From positions 1 to 24,410 of IMG/VR virus record IMGVR_UViG_3300040856_002664: 24,410 nucleotides of DNA; one strand, written 5' to 3'. Position 1 is the first letter of the stretch. Each line of letters begins with the position of its first letter. Position numbers and translations under genes: made by a program. The notes beneath the pieces were generated by a model. The model was not told the DNA's origin and made no database searches. It saw only the letters and a list, made by a program, of their open reading frames with translations. Origin of the DNA: a virus. This document shows positions 5,277-12,744 of the stretch, piece after piece.

Positions 5277-5285
5277 TGGTATGAT
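5277..5285 (+). promoter_or_regulatory. candidate extended -10 promoter
   Basis: TGGTATGAT (TGn + TATGAT, five of six) lies 25 nt before the GTG at 5310, in the divergent spacer at the head of the plus-strand gene block. No good -35 is seen 16-18 nt upstream, which extended -10 promoters tolerate. Confidence 0.4.
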
Positions 5286-5309
5286 GGGTAGAGATTAGCG
5301 TTTGGCGTC

Positions 5310-8252
5310 GTGACTTCGTCTGGTGTTGGGCTTACGAACCCCCGTACACCGATCGAACGACTGCCTGAACTAGCTCGTAAGCTTCAATCGACGTATAACG
5401 TCGATCAAGATACACTGCGCCAATTTTTATTTGAAAGCGCGTTAAGCGAAGGGGAGCTTGAGGACGCTCTTTCTCAGATTTATCCTGACGAAGATCCGGA
5501 TGATGCCGCTCGAATGGCATCTGTCGCTGATTTTCCGGATTACATACCTTTTGAAGGGTTCGATATTGACCCGGACCAAGAGCAGTTAAACGCTTATCGG
5601 CTTGCTGCAGAGAGTCCTAAAGCCAGAGCGTTTGTCGAACAAAACAACGATTTAGGTGATCTGTTGCCTGGCGGCAGCGTGGGAGCTGCTCGTGATGCGT
5701 ATCTGCAAGCAATTAACTCTGGCGCCTTGACGCCGGAGCAACGCGAAACACTGCGGTATGCCGGCGAATCTAGATTTTTATCTGATGCTAATTACAATGC
5801 GGATTCTGGAGAAGCTCTAAATAACTTGTTGCAAGCCTACACAGATAGATTTAATACAGATTACTCCGCTAATTTAGAAAACTTTGCTGATATTTTAGAA
5901 CAGGTAGACGAAGTTATACGTCCTGTCGAGGCGGATTTAGGAGCCAAGAATGTTTCTCTGCAGTACGCCGATAGTGACACTCGTATCCGCGATCCTTTTG
6001 CATCCCGAATTGATCGCGAAACTGTTCAGCCCGGCTTGCCTTTTGGGGGTGGCGCTGAAGATGTTAGGCAGCGTCTTGATGCCATACGAAATACTCAGCC
6101 ACAGACTCTGGCGGAACTGCGGGCTCAAGTTAATGAAATTCGAGGTCTGCGTCAGCGCGTAGCTCAGCAAAGAGCTGTAGAAGGTTTTCCTGTAGAGGGC
6201 TCGGCTGTTCTGCCGCAAGTGCGGGACATGATCGCTTCGAACCCTGATATCAGCCCTTCTCGTATTGGTTACTTATTAAGTGCTGCCGAAACTGCGGCAC
6301 GCAACCCTAATCGTAATTCTCTGTATCAACTCCAGCAGAACTTAAATCAACAATCGCCTGAGGAACTTGATGCGCGAGCAACGCTTCGAACGACGCAGAT
6401 GAGCCCCGTGGAAATGGATCCTCTTATTTCCACAGCGGGCGGTCAGACGAGCATCCCTGGACTTGAATTAGCACTTTCTGAGACCAAGGAGAAAGCTGCT
6501 CAATCTTTGGTTAATGAGCAGGCTAAAGAACTCAATAAGTTTGTCGAAAAGTACCCGGAGATTGGTCCTTATCTGCAGGGAGTTTTGCAGAACCCAACCC
6601 CCAAGATCGAACGTAATCTTGAGAAGCTCGCACCGTATCTTGATCTGGAGCAAGAGATATCGAAACCGGAAGCGCGTCAGAATATTTACAACCGTGCGAT
6701 GAAAGAGCTGGGAGTTCAGCCTTCGTACTTGTCGCAGATTGAGCTGGACTATACCAGCGGTGAGACCAGCAAGCAGAAAAAAGCTATTGATCGTCTGATC
6801 CAAATGGGTTATGGCGACGAACTGCAGGCTGGTTCAGCTTCTGCTGTTTCTCGCCGGATGCCCGTTGTTGGCGGCGGTGGTTACGCTACGGGGCAAGAAC
6901 TTCGAGATGCTTTGTCGACTCTTCGCCAACGTGCTATTGAGTTTGAAAATCTGACGAACACACCGGCTACTGCTTCAGTCCGTCCTAGCTCGGGTCCGCT
7001 GGCTATTCGCAATCCAAATTTAGACAAGATTCCTTCTACGGCTACATTCTCTTACGACCCTGCCACGAACACCGCTCGTCCTGATCCTGCGGGGGAATAC
7101 GGCATTCGCGTCAACACAAATATCGATCCGGTTCGTTTCCGATTAAGCGAAGACTTTGGCGGCCGTTCCGAGATATCGCGAAATGTACTTAAGTTCTTAC
7201 AAGACAATCCTGTAACTCAGAGGTCTAGTGTTTCGTTTGAAACCGCCACTCCTACCTCTGGGTATGACTACAGCGCCAAAGACATCCCGGCGCCTGTGTT
7301 TGAACAGATGAACAAGTTCATTACAGAAAATGTGTTGCGGAATATGCGTCCGGGGATGATTCTGGAGAGCTCTCCCCTGGGTTCAGGTGACCTGGCTCGC
7401 TTGAGGGAGGACCAAGGTAAGTCCCTTAGCGAGAGTTCAATCCTGCGTCGGCAAGAAGAGTTTAAGGGTCAGCTGCCCAACCGCCGTGGCGCAGCGTATC
7501 GGTCTGTCGGATTCGGTCCGCTGACAGCTGAAGGTAACCAAATGCTGTATATGAATAGCGAAGGTAATATCGTTCCTCTTCAAGCCACTCGCCCCGCAGC
7601 TTCGTTAACTGGCGATGTCGCTATTCAAAACAACCCCTTACGTGCGGAAGTCACGCAGTCGCGTGAACCTTTGACCGCTAAGTCGTACTACTCTATGGAT
7701 CCTGTGTCTGCAGCTGCGCAGGGTGCGGGTGAGTACGTTCGGGCTTTGCGCCGTACACCGGCCGCACTTTTACCTGGCGCTGCGGATCTGATTCCTAGTC
7801 CTGAGGCTATTCAGACTGGCTACCGTGAAGGACTCCAGCCAATGGCGGTTCAGATGGGACGCGAGTTTGTTGAAAGTTTGCCGCAGGCGGCTGCATATTC
7901 TGCTGCTTTGGCTGCTGTTCCGGTATTAGCTCCCGGTGTGGGAGCAGGCATGGTCGGTACCGCTGGAGCTCGGGCATTGAACGAAGTAGTGCGTCAGGAA
8001 ACTGGAGAAGGCGTTGTGCCTAAGTTGCGTCAGGCTCTCGGTACTGCGCCTCGAACCGGCGTGGCTAGTCCCGCACGTACAGGTCCGCAGCCGTTAACTG
8101 CGCAGATTCGTCCCCTTACGCAGGCACAACGAACCGAACAGCAACGTCAGCAAAATCGCTCTGAGGCTCAGCGTCGTCTGGATTTAGCTCGGGAGCGGTT
8201 CAACCCACGCCGAGGTGAGTTTGGTTTGTCTGAGCTGTTGTTTGGGCGCTAA
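5310..8252 (+). CDS. putative large virion protein (980 aa)
   Basis: GTG start; the longest gene in the window and the first of the plus-strand block. The N-terminal 80 residues are acidic and helical (FLFESALSEGELEDALSQI, then DEDPDDAARM). The middle is Gln/Asn/Arg-rich and helical (about residues 250-480). The region about 560-760 is Pro/Ser/Thr-rich, more beta-like. A hydrophobic Ala/Gly/Val segment (AAYSAALAAVPVLAPGVGAG, about 859-880) is followed by a Gln/Arg-rich basic tail. No enzyme motif is seen. The size, composition and late hydrophobic stretch fit an internal virion or DNA-ejection protein, but a scaffold-like or tail protein is possible. Confident that it is coding; the role is inference. 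Confidence 0.85.
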   Translation: MTSSGVGLTNPRTPIERLPELARKLQSTYNVDQDTLRQFLFESALSEGELEDALSQIYPDEDPDDAARMASVADFPDYIPFEGFDIDPDQEQLNAYRLAAESPKARAFVEQNNDLGDLLPGGSVGAARDAYLQAINSGALTPEQRETLRYAGESRFLSDANYNADSGEALNNLLQAYTDRFNTDYSANLENFADILEQVDEVIRPVEADLGAKNVSLQYADSDTRIRDPFASRIDRETVQPGLPFGGGAEDVRQRLDAIRNTQPQTLAELRAQVNEIRGLRQRVAQQRAVEGFPVEGSAVLPQVRDMIASNPDISPSRIGYLLSAAETAARNPNRNSLYQLQQNLNQQSPEELDARATLRTTQMSPVEMDPLISTAGGQTSIPGLELALSETKEKAAQSLVNEQAKELNKFVEKYPEIGPYLQGVLQNPTPKIERNLEKLAPYLDLEQEISKPEARQNIYNRAMKELGVQPSYLSQIELDYTSGETSKQKKAIDRLIQMGYGDELQAGSASAVSRRMPVVGGGGYATGQELRDALSTLRQRAIEFENLTNTPATASVRPSSGPLAIRNPNLDKIPSTATFSYDPATNTARPDPAGEYGIRVNTNIDPVRFRLSEDFGGRSEISRNVLKFLQDNPVTQRSSVSFETATPTSGYDYSAKDIPAPVFEQMNKFITENVLRNMRPGMILESSPLGSGDLARLREDQGKSLSESSILRRQEEFKGQLPNRRGAAYRSVGFGPLTAEGNQMLYMNSEGNIVPLQATRPAASLTGDVAIQNNPLRAEVTQSREPLTAKSYYSMDPVSAAAQGAGEYVRALRRTPAALLPGAADLIPSPEAIQTGYREGLQPMAVQMGREFVESLPQAAAYSAALAAVPVLAPGVGAGMVGTAGARALNEVVRQETGEGVVPKLRQALGTAPRTGVASPARTGPQPLTAQIRPLTQAQRTEQQRQQNRSEAQRRLDLARERFNPRRGEFGLSELLFGR

Positions 8253-8276
8253 ACTGTAAATACTGCAGTAACCGTC

Positions 8277-8507
8277 ATGCAAGACCAGCTCGCCCGCGAT
8301 TTTCTAGAGCAAATGCTTGCGGAGAAAACCTCCGTAGCGGGCGGCTTTCCGATGTCGCAAGAGGAATTTCAGCACGAAGTGACCAAGCGAATGGATCGCG
8401 GTAAAGATATGCAGAAGGTGTTACGCGAGCAGTTCGGCGTTAACAGCATTATTGAAGGAATTCAAAAAGGCATCTTCCCCGCACCCCCGCCGCTGCGTGG
8501 CGTGTAA
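8277..8507 (+). CDS. small hypothetical protein (76 aa)
   Basis: ATG start 24 nt after the 980-aa gene. Acidic to neutral and helical (LARDFLEQMLAEKTS, FQHEVTKRMDRGKDMQKVL), ending in a Pro-rich PAPPPLRGV. Not recognised. Its position right behind a large virion protein suggests a late gene, perhaps a small structural or assembly protein. Confidence 0.75.
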   Translation: MQDQLARDFLEQMLAEKTSVAGGFPMSQEEFQHEVTKRMDRGKDMQKVLREQFGVNSIIEGIQKGIFPAPPPLRGV

Positions 8508-8560
8508 GGCGTTAACTAACAAAAATTTAATACTTAGTGTTTCACAGTAAACCGTAGCAT

Positions 8561-8593
8561 TAGTTACAAACTCCTAGCGTATAGGTAGCAGCT
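8561..8593 (+). repeat. TAGTTACAAACT-hairpin-GCAGCT element, copy 2
   Basis: TAGTTACAAACT (8561-8572), then the hairpin CCTA/TAGG (8573-8576/8582-8585), then GCAGCT (8588-8593), immediately followed by an AAGGG ribosome-binding site for the gene at 8602. It parallels copy 1 at 3768-3804. Confidence 0.5.
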
Positions 8594-8601
8594 AAGGGAT
8601 C

Positions 8602-8766
8602 ATGACGGCTATTACGTATCGCGGTGTTACATATGACCGGGAGGAACATCAAGCCGCGCATTTGGCTTGGTGGGCACTCGTCCATCGGGCCACGCTGTGG
8701 CTGACATACCGAGGCATCAAGTATCGCCCTTGCTTAAATAAGTCAGGACCTTCGGTTTTTTTCTGA
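8602..8766 (+). CDS. DUF4278-like double-repeat protein (54 aa)
   Basis: ATG with AAGGG 5 nt upstream. The protein carries two copies of a 'TYRG..Y' unit: ITYRGVTYDRE near residue 4 and LTYRGIKYRPC near residue 34. This is the hallmark I associate with DUF4278, a short repeat common in cyanobacteria and their phages, function unknown. The middle is His/Trp/Ala-rich. It supports a cyanobacterial host. The last codons overlap a T-run that may be part of a terminator. Confidence 0.8.
   Translation: MTAITYRGVTYDREEHQAAHLAWWALVHRATLWLTYRGIKYRPCLNKSGPSVFF
8745..8762 (+). terminator. weak candidate terminator
   Basis: AGGACC, loop TTC, then GGTTTT (three Watson-Crick pairs plus G-U pairs), running into seven T. 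It overlaps the 3' end of the DUF4278-like gene and precedes the tail-fibre locus. The stem is weak, so read-through is likely. Confidence 0.3.
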
Positions 8767-8810
8767 TTTGTACTTTCGGAATGCTAGACTGGGTTTAAAT
8801 TAGAAGGGCG

Positions 8811-9620
8811 ATGACACGCGATTGGAGTACCGCTAGAGAATTCGGTCGTTTCTTGCAGCGCACTTTACTGCTGCAAGAAGCTACTCCGTCCGATGTTACC
8901 GGTGATGATGTTACGTTTTTACTTAATGTAAATGAGATACAAGCCGATGCTCAGCCTAAGAAAGTAACCATTAGTGGCATAGGCGAAGCTGTTAAACCTT
9001 ATGTTATAAGTGGATCAAATACTGAAATACAGTATAATGCTAATGGTACGTTTGGTGCAAGCTCGGACCTCACCTGGGACGACACCGCTAAAGAGCTTGG
9101 CGTCGGCGGTGACATCAACCTGGACGACGGCGGCACCTATGCCACCACGCTACAACTGATCACGCCCACCGCGAACCGTACGATCAGCTTCCCGGATGCC
9201 ACTGGCACCGTCGGTTTGGTGGGCGGCAGTAGCGGGCAGCTTGTCTATAACAACGCAGGTGCTTATGCCGGCGGTCCTCTTTACGACTCCACTGCTGGCA
9301 CCCTCGGCTACTCCACTGGCGGCACGATCACCCAAGAAACCAGCAAGAGCACTGGCGTCACACTGAATGGTGCCTCGGGAAGAATCACACTTAACGCTGC
9401 AGCACTGAACGCAGATACGACGGTGAGCTTCACGCTGACGAACAGCTCGATCACCGCCAACGATCTTCTCGTGTTGAACCACGTCTCTGGTGGTACAGCC
9501 GGAGCCTATCTACTGAACGCACAAGCTGCTGCAGGTTCATCAAGCATCAACGTCCGCAACATCACTGCGGGATCCCTTAGCGAAGCCATCGTCATTGGTT
9601 TCGCAGTTCTGAAAGCCTAA
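8811..9620 (+). CDS. mosaic tail-fibre protein (269 aa)
   Basis: ATG with an AGAAGGG ribosome-binding site. The N-terminal part (MTRDWSTAREFGRFLQRT to about residue 83) is probably the virion-anchoring domain. After it comes a repetitive beta-rich segment (EIQYNANGTFGASSDLTWDD, then DATGTVGLVGGSSGQLVYN, then TLNGASGRITLNAAAL), typical of phage tail-fibre shafts. It ends with a VIGFAVLKA beta strand. Codon use changes abruptly near 9060: A/T-ending codons before, G/C-ending codons after, with no frame break. That indicates joining of a resident anchor with an acquired shaft. The role is host recognition at the tail, inferred from family resemblance. Confidence 0.8.
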   Translation: MTRDWSTAREFGRFLQRTLLLQEATPSDVTGDDVTFLLNVNEIQADAQPKKVTISGIGEAVKPYVISGSNTEIQYNANGTFGASSDLTWDDTAKELGVGGDINLDDGGTYATTLQLITPTANRTISFPDATGTVGLVGGSSGQLVYNNAGAYAGGPLYDSTAGTLGYSTGGTITQETSKSTGVTLNGASGRITLNAAALNADTTVSFTLTNSSITANDLLVLNHVSGGTAGAYLLNAQAAAGSSSINVRNITAGSLSEAIVIGFAVLKA

Positions 9621-9632
9621 AGGAGCACCATC

Positions 9633-9911
9633 ATGGCCCAATTCACGATTGACATTCCCGACGAACTGCTGCCTGCTCTGGTGGCCGAATTCGCCTTGGT
9701 GCAAGGAAGCACCACTGCCACAACGCCTGAAGAGTATTTCGCTGGCAGCGTGGTTGAGACTGTTCGGCAACGCGCTGAGATCTACAAGGTTGGTCCCTAT
9801 TACGTCGGCCCTGTGGATCCGCAATTCAATGCTGATGGCACTCTGTTTGGTGTGATCGAGCCCGACCCGCTAGACACAGACACTAATGAGCCTGGCGAGG
9901 TGACTGTATGA
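9633..9911 (+). CDS. fibre-locus small protein (92 aa)
   Basis: ATG with AAGGAGC upstream, 12 nt after the fibre gene. Begins MAQFTIDIPDELLPALVAEF and contains EEYFAGSVVETVRQRAEIYK. It ends with an acidic tail DTDTNEPGEVTV. I recall similar proteins next to tail-fibre genes in cyanophages, possibly as fibre chaperones or small fibre subunits, which is unproven. Its last codons (GAG GTG ACT GTA TGA) supply the ribosome-binding site and a 4-nt overlap for the next gene. The tail resembles the two 17-aa linker peptides downstream. Confidence 0.75.
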   Translation: MAQFTIDIPDELLPALVAEFALVQGSTTATTPEEYFAGSVVETVRQRAEIYKVGPYYVGPVDPQFNADGTLFGVIEPDPLDTDTNEPGEVTV

Positions 9912-10675
9912 CGCTGAAGATTGTCAGCAGTTTCAATGGCGTCAGTGATCCTGACGCTGCCGCCTACATCGAGGCCGTAGAAGCTGCCGATGGTGAGCTG
10001 CTGGAGTTTGCTGTCGGCAAGGCAATCAATGATTTCGTGCTTGGTTGTAAGGCGGATGGCATCTGGAACGCGATCAAGGCGAGCTGCATCTTGGCTGGAG
10101 CAAGAACGCTGAGTGGAGCGTTGGTGCCGCTGGCTGGGACTGCACCTACTAATTTCAACTTTGTGGCTGGTGATTACAACCGAAAGACGGGGCTGGTGGG
10201 AGATGGGAGTACAAAATACTTGGGTAGCAGCAGAGCCGAAAATAGCGACCCACTTAATAATTGCCACTTATCAGTATATGCAAGCAAGTTGCACGAAACG
10301 TTTAACGGAGCTGGTTACATCGGTTCAAACACTCATAACCTGACTGGATTTCCTACGCTTTTTCAAACTAGATACGTGTCAAAGAATTCATCCGTCGCCA
10401 GAAATACAGGAGGAATAGTGACGGGCGGCCTTCAGTCTCATTCTAGGGATAATTCACTTAGCTATAAATCTCTTTGTAGTGGAATTCCCAACGGGCTCAG
10501 TGACCCGTCCGTCTCTGAGTCTTCGCAAGAAATTTCTGTGTACAAATTACCTGTTTCGGGACTTTATTCCAACGCCCGCCTCGCCTTCTACAGCATTGGC
10601 GAATCCCTCGACCTCGACCTTCTCGACAACCGCGTCACCACGCTGATCAACGCCTTCGGAGTAGCAATACCATGA
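9908..10675 (+). CDS. lectin-like receptor-binding protein 1 (255 aa)
   Basis: Starts at the ATGA overlap with the previous gene. The N-terminal block (about 15-110) includes DFVLGCKADGIWNAIKASC, GARTLSGALVPLAGTAPTNF and the phrase KTGLVGDGSTKYL. The C-terminal block ends FYSIGESLDLDLLDNRVTTL. Both blocks are nearly identical to those of the next large gene, while the middle (about 112-225) differs. The shape fits a concanavalin A/LamG-like jelly-roll found in phage tail proteins, proposed to bind host glycans. The variable middle is AT-richer than the flanks, which suggests recombination. Confidence 0.75.
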   Translation: MTLKIVSSFNGVSDPDAAAYIEAVEAADGELLEFAVGKAINDFVLGCKADGIWNAIKASCILAGARTLSGALVPLAGTAPTNFNFVAGDYNRKTGLVGDGSTKYLGSSRAENSDPLNNCHLSVYASKLHETFNGAGYIGSNTHNLTGFPTLFQTRYVSKNSSVARNTGGIVTGGLQSHSRDNSLSYKSLCSGIPNGLSDPSVSESSQEISVYKLPVSGLYSNARLAFYSIGESLDLDLLDNRVTTLINAFGVAIP

Positions 10676-10725
10676 CCTACACACAAGACTCCAACACTAA
10701 TCACCCTCGGGAGGTGATGCCATGA
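10672..10725 (+). CDS. 17-aa linker ORF 1 between lectin genes
   Basis: MTYTQDSNTNHPREVMP. It overlaps the upstream stop by ATGA (10672-10675) and the downstream start by ATGA (10722-10725). Its last codons contain GGGAGG, the ribosome-binding site of the next gene. Same length and placement as 11495-11548. 'NTNHPREV' resembles 'DTNEPGEV' at the end of the 92-aa protein, so it may be a shrunken copy of that gene's 3' end, kept for translational coupling. Confidence 0.55.
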   Translation: MTYTQDSNTNHPREVMP

Positions 10726-11498
10726 GCCCGTTGACAGAGCCGACAAGGATTGTTCTCCGCAACGGCTGGCAGCCGATGGATCCTGACGCTGCCGCCTACA
10801 TCACTGCAGTTGAAACCGCAGACGGCCAAGCCCTTGAGGAGAAGGTCAAAATTGCGATTGATAACTTTGTGCTGGGGTGTAAGGCGGATGGCATTTGGGA
10901 TGCGATCAAGGCGAGCTGTATCTTGGCTGGAGCAAGAACGCTGACTGGAGCGTTGGTGCCTCTGGCAGGGGCGGCCCCGACCAATTTTAACTTTGTTGCC
11001 GGTGATTACAACCGGAAGACGGGGTTAGTGGGGGATGGGAGTACGAAGTATCTGAACAGCAATCGCAACAATAACTCTGATCCTCAAGACAGCCAGCATC
11101 TTTCTCTCTATAGCCTAAACAGTCCAGGAAGTGGCATTATGGCATCTGACGACAGCGGTAGCATTGATGGGATGTCTCTCGTAGCTGCCAGCAACTCTAG
11201 AAGCAGGACCAACATAAACACCCTGCATACAGCAACAACTCCATTTAGAGGCGTAAGTCGTTCGTCCAGTAGTTTTTTTAATTACAGAATCAACAATTCC
11301 ACGTCGGCTTCTTCCGTTGCCTCCGCAAGTCCCACCAGCTCACCTATCTTGATACACAGACTCAAGACTATTGATGGGACTCCTGTTTTTTCCGCAGCGA
11401 GAGTATCTTTCTACAGCATCGGCGAAGCCCTAGACCTTGCCCTCCTCGACGCCCGCGTTACCGACCTGATCAACAAATTCGCGGAGGTGATCCCATGA
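10722..11498 (+). CDS. lectin-like receptor-binding protein 2 (258 aa)
   Basis: Tandem paralogue of the 9908-10675 product. The shared block includes NFVLGCKADGIWDAIKASC, ARTLTGALVPLAGAAPTNF and KTGLVGDGSTKYL near the N-terminus, and FYSIGEALDLALLDARVTDL at the C-terminus. The middle (roughly residues 115-225) is Ser/Asn-rich and unrelated by eye (for example SVASASPTSSPILIHRL). Likely a LamG-like tail lectin. It ends GAG GTG ATC CCA TGA, giving the ATGA overlap with linker 2. Paired copies with different centres suggest two receptor specificities. Confidence 0.75.
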   Translation: MSPLTEPTRIVLRNGWQPMDPDAAAYITAVETADGQALEEKVKIAIDNFVLGCKADGIWDAIKASCILAGARTLTGALVPLAGAAPTNFNFVAGDYNRKTGLVGDGSTKYLNSNRNNNSDPQDSQHLSLYSLNSPGSGIMASDDSGSIDGMSLVAASNSRSRTNINTLHTATTPFRGVSRSSSSFFNYRINNSTSASSVASASPTSSPILIHRLKTIDGTPVFSAARVSFYSIGEALDLALLDARVTDLINKFAEVIP

Positions 11499-11548
11499 CC
11501 GACTTCCTAGACGACGCCACTACGGGCCCTGCGGAGGTGTTGCGATGA
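11495..11548 (+). CDS. 17-aa linker ORF 2 between lectin genes
   Basis: MTDFLDDATTGPAEVLR. It overlaps both neighbours by ATGA (11495-11498 and 11545-11548). GCGGAGG in its last codons is the ribosome-binding site for the next gene. Exactly 54 nt, as is linker 1, although the two sequences have diverged. The conserved length and frame suggest function or a common duplicated junction. Confidence 0.55.
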   Translation: MTDFLDDATTGPAEVLR

Positions 11549-12324
11549 GTTGGATTATTACGGGGACGCAAAAGAATAGTTTTTCGCCCCTAGACCTGCC
11601 GCTTGCTTTGTGGCTTGATGCTACGGACGCAAGCACAATCACACTTTCTGGTGGTTCGGTGGTCCAGTGGAACGACAAGAGCGGCAATGGTAGAAACGCG
11701 ATACCCCCTGCTGGGCGGGCGCCTGACTACAACGCAACAGGCTTAAATGGCAAGGGTATTGTCACATTTAACGGAGTTTCGCAGTATCTCAATACGGCAG
11801 ACTTCTATCAGGCAAACTGGTATATCATTGTTGTCGGCCGGACAAACAGTACATCTAATAACCAGGCCATCCTGGGTAAGTTTGACGGCGTTTCCAACAG
11901 GGAGTTGCTGATGCGTTTCAATAATGCCAATCAACTTTTTGGCCTGATTAACCCAATAGGAACGTCCGGCGCTTCTAATACGGTTGTCACCACTGCGGCA
12001 ACTGTAGGTACATCCTTTGGAGTATTTGGCTATTACAAAAACGGCTCAAGCTGTGAGCTAGGCATAAACGGATTGATTGAGACGGGCAATTTCAATACGT
12101 CAACCGTCTATAACGGCGACCGCCCGCTCGGAATCGGCGCTGACGAAGGCTTAACAGGAGGCGCAGCGTTCTTGAGCGGCTCACTGCAGCATATCGTTAT
12201 CACCCAAGGCGCACCATCTTCCGCCGACATGCGGAAGCTTGAAGGATGGGCTGCATGGTCAGCAGGACTGCAATCCCTATTGCCAGCCAACCATCCGTAC
12301 AAAACAGCATTTCCTGTTCCCTAG
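11545..12324 (+). CDS. LamG/concanavalin A-like tail lectin 3 (259 aa)
   Basis: Starts at the ATGA overlap with linker 2 (MSWIITGTQKNSFSPLDLP). The sequence LALWLDATDASTITLSGG, then VVQWNDKSGNGRNAIPPAG, then GIVTFNGVSQYLNT is the usual opening of a LamG-like jelly-roll (WLDA.D..T...G..V..W.DKSGNG). The C-terminal LQHIVITQGAPSSADMRKLE, then GWAAW, is the usual end of such domains. They bind carbohydrate in many phage tail proteins. It differs in sequence from the two preceding lectins, so it is a third module rather than a third copy. Confidence 0.85.
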   Translation: MSWIITGTQKNSFSPLDLPLALWLDATDASTITLSGGSVVQWNDKSGNGRNAIPPAGRAPDYNATGLNGKGIVTFNGVSQYLNTADFYQANWYIIVVGRTNSTSNNQAILGKFDGVSNRELLMRFNNANQLFGLINPIGTSGASNTVVTTAATVGTSFGVFGYYKNGSSCELGINGLIETGNFNTSTVYNGDRPLGIGADEGLTGGAAFLSGSLQHIVITQGAPSSADMRKLEGWAAWSAGLQSLLPANHPYKTAFPVP

Positions 12325-12398
12325 CCAGCCCCACTAGTCGCAATGTCTACTGTATATGAGATCTAACTATTTAGGCGTTTATATGAGTTGGAATGCCG

Positions 12399-12569
12399 AT
12401 GGAGAGCTCGAAATCCACTGAAGTAAACCCGTTTGAGCGTCTTTACACCGCAAAATGGAACGTTCCTAGGGCTGCGAAGGCTTTAGGAATGACAAACGAG
12501 GAATGTAAGGCGCTATTTGCGGAGTTTTGTAGGAAAAAATGGGCCGCTGATGCTGAAAATGCGGACTAG
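12399..12569 (+). CDS. small HTH-like protein (56 aa)
   Basis: ATG at 12399. MESSKSTEVNPFERLYTAKW, then NVPRAAKALGMTNEECKALF, then AEFCRKKW. The 'Y.AKWNVPRAAKALGMT.EE.K.LF.EF' pattern resembles a short helix-turn-helix-like cyanobacterial/cyanophage family I have seen, possibly DNA-binding. The product ends in an acidic AADAENAD. A 12-codon reading frame starting at 12383 lies just upstream and could be a leader peptide or chance. Confidence 0.7.
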   Translation: MESSKSTEVNPFERLYTAKWNVPRAAKALGMTNEECKALFAEFCRKKWAADAENAD

Positions 12570-12744
12570 GGGCGCAAAACGGCCGCGTTGGAAGCGACTT
12601 TGGTTTAAAGCGCTCGGTGAACGCGCGTCTGAGTGTGATCGGGAGTCCGATACTGTCGCATGGATACGTACTGGCATATTTTTAAGCTACTTTCTGACAA
12701 ATTTGTTCATTTGTGCCGGCGTGGCGCAGCACTGGAACAATTAA
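12550..12744 (+). CDS. small single-pass membrane protein (64 aa)
   Basis: The ATG at 12550 overlaps the previous gene by 20 nt. A strongly basic N-terminus (MRTRGAKRPRWKRLWFKALG) precedes one hydrophobic helix (GIFLSYFLTNLFICAGVA) and a short polar end. The charge distribution suggests an N-in orientation. A lysis role (pinholin-like) would fit the form but nothing else supports it. It ends directly against the convergent metalloprotease gene. Confidence 0.55.
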   Translation: MLKMRTRGAKRPRWKRLWFKALGERASECDRESDTVAWIRTGIFLSYFLTNLFICAGVAQHWNN

